Part shown: piece after piece, positions 57,791 through 64,000 of the stretch
How positions within the stretch are numbered: the stretch's first letter is position 1
Layout: every line of letters starts with the position of its first letter
NCBI GenBank assembly: GCA_029961685.1
Contig: JARWKL010000005.1
Location: 5,214,501-5,278,500, forward strand
Source: Aristolochia californica
Taxonomy: Eukaryota > Streptophyta > Magnoliopsida > Piperales > Aristolochiaceae
DNA: 64,000 nucleotides
Direction of reading: 5' to 3'
The notes under the pieces: model-generated
Seen by the model: the letters and a program-made list of their open reading frames with translations, nothing else
Databases searched by the model: none
Told to the model about the DNA's origin: nothing
Made by a program: the position numbers and the translations under genes

Positions 57791-59430
57791 GCAAGCAATG
57801 TGGGCTGCATACCCAATTTTTAAATTTGGTTTCTACAACATGGAAATCTATCAATTGGGTTCAACATTTGGTATTATTTTTTAGTGCATTGTCCAAATAC
57901 TTTTATGTGGCTAAGAGTTATATATAACAAAAAATTATGCAAAAGCATATTTCTCTCAAATTGTTAAGTATTGCTCTAACAATATTGATTACCTTAGAAT
58001 TTGTATTTGTTGGTCCAAGCAGCAACCCAAGATGGGGAGAAGGTAGATGGGGGAAAAGGAAGAGGTGAATTAAGACTTTTAAAATTTTAATTCAATCAAT
58101 CATTCAAAAACTAGAGTCATTAGAAGAGGATTATGAATCAATGCATGTTAATTGATTGACTAATCAATGGCATCGAATTGTCAAAGTCGACTTTCTCCAT
58201 CGCTTCACAACAACTAATTTTCAATCCTAGGCTATAAATAAAGATCCAAAGCATATCCTTATGAATCTAAGAAAACTTTCAATTGCATTCACAAGCTTAC
58301 AAAAAAGTTTTTCTTGCCCAATTGCCTTTTATTTTAAAAAGAGAAGAGTTTATTCAATTTTTCCTATTCCTTCAAATTGTCTTTAATTCCCTCATTCATT
58401 ACTAGTCTCTCAAAAACTCCATATCATACTTTCCTTGAGCTTAAAGATTTGGAAGTGTGGGTCTCATTGTGAATAGGGACATTTCTCTATAGAAAAGTGT
58501 TAAGTTATGTTTTCACTTTTGTATCTTGATAATTTTTACTAGGTTTTTTCTATGATCTAAAATCTAGAAATTTTGGTCATATAAAGTTGTGAATCTAGTC
58601 GGGAAAGTTCTCATAGAGTTCTAATCTATTCGTGTTGTAAGAAATCTCTTTAGGAGAGATTTGACAATAGTGCAATTGGGGATTGACAATAAGATGCTAT
58701 AAAATCTCTTCGTATGTTTCATAGAGAAAAATTAGTGAAGTTTTTACGAGGAAAGGTTCTTGGACAATAATTACAACAAGGGGAACACTGGTAACAAAAA
58801 ATCTCATATTCTTGTGGTTGATTGATTTTTCTTGCACTTACATTTTTTGTTAATTAAGACTCCTCCTGGGCCAATATCTAGGATATAAACTACTTATTTC
58901 AAAATTTAAGTAAGTAAAATTAGATTTCTAACATTATCCATAGGTTTTTACAAATAAACATTGTTATAAATCTCCATTAGTGTACTTAAAGAGAGACCAT
59001 TTGGGCTATATAAAAATAAATAGCAAATTTATGCTCTTGGGTTAGGAAGTCATTTAGGTTGAAAAAAAGAGTCAAAGGTGAAGGTAAATAACCAGGCAGA
59101 AGAAGATGACAAGCGCCAAGAAAGAAGGTTGAACCTATCAAAACATAGCCCAAAAGTGGGGCACCAAATTTCCAAGGCAAAGGAGTTGAAGAAGAATCTA
59201 GAAGGGAAGGAACCACCTTGTAAATGGTAAAATAGTCCAAGAGAATGCTCTAGAAGAAAACACCAACAAAGTAGGGGGAAATTTGTACAAAAAATAGAAG
59301 ATGGTGCCAACTCAGCTCAAGGATAAAATTGTTTGGGAGAACTTTCTAGAAAGGATGCCAACCCAACCAAGGATCTAGAAGTATCCAAGGCTTGCTTGCC
59401 TCCCAAGCTACGGTACACCCGGCTCTTAGT
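57791..59430. other. Unassigned sequence with LTR-like stretch
   Basis: 58200-58860 has a TATA-like GGCTATAAATAAAG and a T-rich, LTR-like composition in plus orientation. I found no partner and no TG...CA ends. 59000-59310 is open on the minus strand for 84-86 residues in two frames but matches nothing I know. Confidence 0.35.
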
Positions 59431-59549
59431 CCCATATTTTCTTATCACTACAATCTTTTTTTTTGCTATGAAAAGGAGAATTTGATCATTATCTTATTTT
59501 CACTAACTATTTTTGTGGAATAATAATTATCAAATTCTTAATATATTTC

Positions 59550-59670
59550 CACAAAAAATGACAAACCAATTGGCTGACATTCTTTAGTCACTTTTGACAC
59601 ATCGTCATTACTTCTTGTGTCAAGCTCACATTGATTTCTAATCTTAGAAATCCAATTTCAGTTTGAGGGT
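59550..59670 (+). pseudogene. Copia RNase H tail
   Basis: TNQLADIL, then LLTHRHYFLCQAH, reads as the last residues of a copia polyprotein (usual NQLADIFTKPL). It is followed by a polypurine-like TTTGAGGG and TGTTGGAGACAG, a possible LTR start at about 59669. The remainder is missing or unrecognised. Confidence 0.5.
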
Positions 59671-59679
59671 GTTGGAGAC

Positions 59680-60256
59680 AGTGAAAAAACAATCCTAAGT
59701 ATTTGGCTGAATCTACCCCTAATAATTTAATATTTTTATGATTGTACTAAAAACTTCTCCAGAAGTTACTTCCTATGGGTGGTTTAATCATCATAGAAGA
59801 GCAAGTTTCATATGAACACATGGAATTTCCAGTTTCAAATGTACATAAGCAAGATAGATGCAGCTGCTAAGAACCATAGAAATCAGAAAATAGTGTAATT
59901 AATCACCCTCCTGGACTCAGTAATCCAAGAAATCAAATAAGAAAAAGAAAAACTCAAAGCTACAGTTCATCCTAAAACAATCAAAGTAAATTAAAGCTTA
60001 TACTGTATAGTGGAGGTAAGTTACAAGTCTGGGAAGAAAATCATTCCACTACAAAATTACACCCACAAAATGAATGAAATTGAACACACAGAACAAAAGA
60101 AAATCATTCCAAGAATATGTAATAAAACTATGAATTATGCCCAAGGACAAGGGCCCTAAAAGGAAAGAAACGATTGCCACAAAAAGAACCAATGGAATAA
60201 AAAATCAATTAAGGCCAAGTAATGGAAATGTCAGGTAGTTATGGACAATCTAGCAG
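59680..60256 (-). other. Downstream region and likely 3' UTR of the bZIP gene
   Basis: Non-repetitive A-rich sequence (plus strand) follows the bZIP stop. It is compatible with a 3' UTR of 200-450 bp. I assign no polyadenylation signal. Confidence 0.4.
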
Positions 60257-63042
60257 TTAAAATGTGCTGCTGCTCTCACTGGCTGAGATTGATGAGCCCT
60301 CCGTTTTCACGATATGCGAACTTCTACTAATATCTAGCCCTTGAAGTCTGCCAAGGGAATCTTGCTGCATCATATCTGAGAAGGGATGAGATTGTGCAAA
60401 CAATTGGTTATGGGGGATGTTACGTTGGGTAGGATGATGATATTGTGGCAGTTGCATGCTGGCCGGAGGAGGTTGTTGTGGTAGAGAAAAGAAAGGTGAT
60501 TGGCTGTATGGCATGTGATACATGCCTAAGTTGAAAGACTCATTAGGGTTCAGTATTTCCCCAGTTGCAACTTTGAACCTCTCAACTTCTTGCTTCAATG
60601 CTTCGTTTAGGGCTGCATAGGCAATGACAAGTTATCTTACAAGATAGGATACAGAATTAAAAAAAAAAAAAAAAAAAAATCAGTGAAAGTTTTTTGTGAA
60701 ATTAATCATAATAACGAAACTTGTTTATCAAAATACCCAATTGAAAGTGGGGCCAAAATCAAAATGTTTATGCGGTATAATCAACTTGCTACTAGGCAAA
60801 AAACAGCCAACTACGTAAAGGTGGACCCGCATGTGAGACTCACCTTTAAACTGATTGCAGATAAGAGGCTTCCTATTGGCTAACAACTCCCACTAGAGGC
60901 GCCCTAGTGCAAGAAAATGAAAACGGGTGGCCCCCTCTCTCTCTCTCATTTTCTATTGGAAAATAAGCTTTTTCCACAAAAAAAAAAAAAAAAAAAAAAA
61001 AACACGAGAGAGAGGTGGAGAGGGGCCTCCCTTCTCCTTTTTCGAGGAGACCTCTCCCCCTACTTGGATCCATCAATGCAAATCAAATAGGGGAAGCCGC
61101 CTCCTCACTTCCCTGTCTCCTGCGCAAACTGAAAAAGAGGTAGACATAAAGGAAGGTAGTGGGCTGCCTGGGAGGGATGAAGTTGAAGGTGGATTTGAAG
61201 GCAAGTGGCAGAATTCCAGTGCAGATGAAGATCAATGTCACTACACTAGCAGCTAGTAGTAATAGCCATTGAATTGGCAATATCCAGAGAAGAGTTTGGA
61301 TCTTTTTTTAAGGTGCATTTCATAACAAAGCCCTAGGAAGCAAAATAAATCAAAGAGGGGGATCCCTTCAAATAAGAGATTGGAGGGAAACCCCCTCTTT
61401 AGCTAATGAGTCAGCCAAACCATTAGCAAAGTGAGGAACATGAGACAAAATTGAACTACATAAAAAGAAAATACTGAATTTCACAGAAACTAGACCAATG
61501 GTGTGCCAATGAGGACCCTTTTACCCAAGCACCAAATGATAACACAGCTAGAATCACCTTCAACATGCAGCCTCCTATGAAAACGGTCACGAAATATCCT
61601 CAAACTACGCTGCAAGGCTTGAATCTCATCAGGGATTAAATCAAAGATACCAAGCAGTCCAGCAAAGGAAAGTAACACCTCAACTATGCTGCAAGGCTTG
61701 AATCTCATCAGGGATTAAATCAAAGATACCAAGCAGGCCAGCAAAGGAAAGTAACACCTCCGTATTGGAATTCTTGAAAATTCCCCCAAACCCATAGGGC
61801 CCAGGGTTGCCAAAAGAAGAGCCATTGGAATTGACTTAATAGTCCCCTCTTTAGGCGGCTTCCATTCAGCAATCACCGGATGTTTACTCCTGGAAAGACC
61901 AGCCACTAGCTTCCAGCAATTACGAATAGAGCCTCTCTTATAATCCTCAAAAGCATCCAGTGTGCAAAGCCAAGAAATCACATGATGCAAGCCTTTTTAA
62001 CAACTGTCTCCCAAGAGGATGAGTTCTGGTTAAAAAAAATTTGGTTTCATTCCCACCAAATTCTTCAAGGGATGAAGGTCAAGCATACCTCGATCAAAAT
62101 CTTGCCAATCAAAGGCAAAGGAAGGCCATAACAACTTTTATAAAAACAACTTTTTGGACTGATGGGTTTCTCAGTAACTCTTTTTATAATGCCATTCAAT
62201 TTGTTGATTGTTAATGTAAATGGGTTGAGTGTCAATTATGAAACAAATCGGACTTTTCACTCAATTTTTATGAACATTCTTCTTTTTTAGTTTTCATTTT
62301 TGGAATGATGAAGTTGTTTAATGAAAAAAGTTAAGAAAACTTTAAAATGAGTCTTCTAAGTTGCACATGGTGAAGTGGCACAAAAGGAGTTAAGTAGAGG
62401 GGAAAGGTGCCTCCTTCTCCCTGTGATTTGCACAAGACAAAGATGAGGAAGGGGGAAGAGGGAAACCGGCGGGCTGGTGAAAGAGGCCTCCACCTCCCCC
62501 TATCTCCTCTGATCATCCGAAGAAAGGGAAGGGACATGCCCCCTCCCCCTGCCACTTGTCTTCCACTACAGTAAACGAAAGACAGAGGAGGTGTGGGGGC
62601 CTCCCCTTTCCGTTTTTCGGCACTCATGCACCTCAGGCTGGAGCTGACAACCAACACAAAGGCCTTTTCTCCGCAATCAATTTCAAGGAAGGTCTCGCAT
62701 ATGAGCCCAACTTTACCTGGTTGTCTCTTTTCCATGCATCAAGTTAACTATGTCATGTAAGCATTTAGACTTTGACCAGAACTTGAAATGGGTATTTTTG
62801 ACAAATAAGTTTGACATTTATGTAATCAATCAATTTAAAATTTTTAAATGGGTACTTCGACATAAACCTCGAAACAAAAAATTAAAGGATAGACATATTT
62901 CAGGATTCTCATAAACTTAAGAATATAAAAGAATGTCTAATTAATGCCAAATCTCACCATCACGCAAGTGAGCTTGTTGTTCCATAGCTTGTAACCGCAC
63001 CTTAAGCTCTGTGTTCTCTGTAGTCAAACCGGTTGTGTCTCT
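60257..63042 (-). CDS. bZIP transcription factor (VIP1/RF2 group), last two exons (partial)
   Basis: Group I bZIP proteins bind DNA as dimers in the nucleus and act in vascular development, osmosensing and related responses. Exons are 62958-63042 and 60257-60612 (stop 60257-60259), joined through a split Ala codon, giving 146 residues. The first holds the distal leucine zipper: RDTTGLTTENTELKVRLQ, then AMEQQAHLRD. The second continues ALNEALKQEVERFKVATG, then a Gln/Pro/Ser-rich C-terminus (SPFFSLPQQPPPASMQLPQ) ending GSSISASESSSTF. The zipper and tail match the VIP1/RF2a/RF2b/PosF21 group. The basic DNA-binding region must be right of 64000, since I could not find it between 63043 and the edge. 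The 2.3-kb intron contains a LINE tail. Confidence 0.9.
60661..60679. repeat. Poly-A tract
   Basis: An uninterrupted A run in the bZIP intron, 48 bp from the exon 3' acceptor (which reads as T on the coding strand). It may simply be the pyrimidine-rich part of that intron. Confidence 0.85.
61440..62110 (-). mobile_element. LINE tail with RNase H, frameshifted by a tandem duplication
   Basis: On the minus strand 61990-61715 gives VIAEWKPPKEGTIKS and a GLGEF start of RNase H, and 61708-61490 gives DEIQALQRSLRIF and LHVEGDSSCVIIW. These are the same domain family as at 430-843. A 79-bp tandem duplication (61602-61759) throws the two halves out of frame. It lies inside the bZIP intron, in the same orientation as the gene. 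Confidence 0.8.
61602..61759. repeat. 79-bp tandem duplication in LINE RNase H
   Basis: 61602-61680 and 61681-61759 are nearly identical (few differences, for example CAAACTACG versus CAACTATG at the start and CAGTCC versus CAGGCC). As 79 is not a multiple of three, the duplication shifts the frame. Confidence 0.95.
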
Positions 63043-63180
63043 CTAAAAAGAAACAGAGATGATAAGACTCAAGATCAGAAAAAAAAACCACCTTTTTGGC
63101 AGCTCATAAGTATATGAACGCAATGGACCAAATATGAATCAAATGACTGAGAAAGAAGTAGAAATTAAAGCATTTTTAGA

Positions 63181-63200
63181 CCCCCCCCCCCCCCCCCCCC
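63181..63200. repeat. C20 homopolymer
   Basis: Twenty C residues in a row, rare in plant nuclear DNA and prone to sequencing and assembly error. Confidence 0.85.
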
Positions 63201-64000
63201 ATTTCTTTTTCAGCAAGACTTGGACAGCCAAAAAATGGAATTTTTTTTTTCTTTTCCTATAATTGGTGATGACTCCTCCAAAATTGTTTCATCAACAAGA
63301 AATGGGTACAAAGAAGCATGATAAAGATTCTCACTGGAAAACTTATCCAGAACTTTTAGAACTGTGTGAAAAATCAGATGGTAGATGTTAAATAGCAAAC
63401 AAGAAAACAGAAAATAACATGAATGTTCAAGGTAAAAAATGCAAACGTCTAGATGGGATGGCCAGATGCTCAGGTGATCATGCTTATAGTACCGCATGTG
63501 TAGCAAACATGGATAGAGATCCAGTAAGGAATAAGGCCAAAACTACAATCTAAAGTTCTAGATATCAGATAAAAGCCGCTGAGTTGACGCTCAAATAGCT
63601 ACAGCCTAAAAGGACGATAGATAACTACTTGCACGTGCAAGTAAACTAATTCACTTGCATGGAGTGTTGCTATCTGTTTGGGTGAATATTACATCAGAGA
63701 GGAAAATGAAAAGACATACTGACAATAAAAAAGAGCAATCTGGGAGAAAAAATTGGTCAATAAAAAATTTACACAACGTGAATGATATATTTTATTTGCA
63801 AAGTAAAAATGCCTCCTTTCTAGACAAAAATTCAATTAATATGATGCGCTAATAATTCAAATTTTGAAAAGCAGTACTCATTTTCATATGTATCATACAA
63901 GTCAACCAATCTACATCAGGCAACTAGCTCTACTCTTGTATAAGGCAGACAATAATGCAGAACAAACTATAGGAAGAATGTAAGCTTTTCTGAACACAAC
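63201..64000. other. bZIP gene upstream intron
   Basis: No exon of the bZIP basic region is visible here, so this is most likely intron. Short open frames (63210-63506 minus, 63655-63852 plus) have no family match. Confidence 0.4.

Noticed and set aside
58200..58860. A further intact LTR
   Set aside because: Composition and a TATA-like word fit, but I found no TG/CA ends, partner LTR, primer site or target duplication.
59000..59310. Two overlapping minus-strand frames of 84-86 residues with hydrophobic runs
   Set aside because: They overlap in different frames and have no family match. The hydrophobic look follows from purine-rich plus-strand sequence.

Overview
The window is nuclear DNA from a flowering plant. 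It has spliced genes with GT-AG introns, plant-only families (SABATH methyltransferase, phytocyanin, MAP65, a VIP1/RF2-type bZIP) and a dense load of decayed Ty1-copia retrotransposons, TRIMs, LINE tails and a hAT-type element. I cannot name the species; long, repeat-filled introns suggest a medium or large genome. All exon boundaries were read by eye from splice consensus, reading phase and family alignment from memory, with no transcript evidence.

Five host genes can be supported. (1) The 3' end of a MAP65 microtubule-bundling protein gene (+, 1507-2630). (2) A complete SABATH carboxyl methyltransferase gene (-, 22685-24970) with a second, divergent copy of its first exon inside intron 1. 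(3) A two-exon early nodulin-like phytocyanin (+, 32699-34358) lacking the copper ligands. (4) A six-exon gene for a PHD-finger plus BAH-like chromatin protein (-, 39937-55601), whose two 3' introns carry most of the local transposons. (5) The last two exons of a bZIP transcription factor gene (-, 60257-63042), with the basic region beyond the right edge.

The repeats are layered. Between 3876 and about 15600 an old minus-strand copia element (called A here) is split by two later insertions: a full-length but dead plus-strand copia (5111-9901), which sits in A's reverse transcriptase, and a 3.3-kb minus-strand element (B, 10862-14197), which sits just after A's integrase. A's reading frame continues across both junctions. 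A 280-340-bp LTR family (LTR-1) occurs nine times. A longer LTR family (LTR-4, about 1.3-1.5 kb) carries arrays of the palindrome TGATCGATCA. Three insertions have perfect target-site duplications: a 326-bp TRIM (22030-22355, TGTAA), a 1.83-kb gag-only copia (41752-43581, ATGCT) and a 1.38-kb hAT-type element (44237-45619, GTTGTATG).

Other structure includes four tandem units of exactly 100 bp (34811-35210), a 79-bp tandem duplication that breaks a LINE RNase H frame (61602-61759), and a duplicated exon edge inside the PHD gene. The five host genes show no sign of acting together; they look like ordinary neighbours. I saw no tRNA, rRNA, CRISPR or bacterial-type operon.
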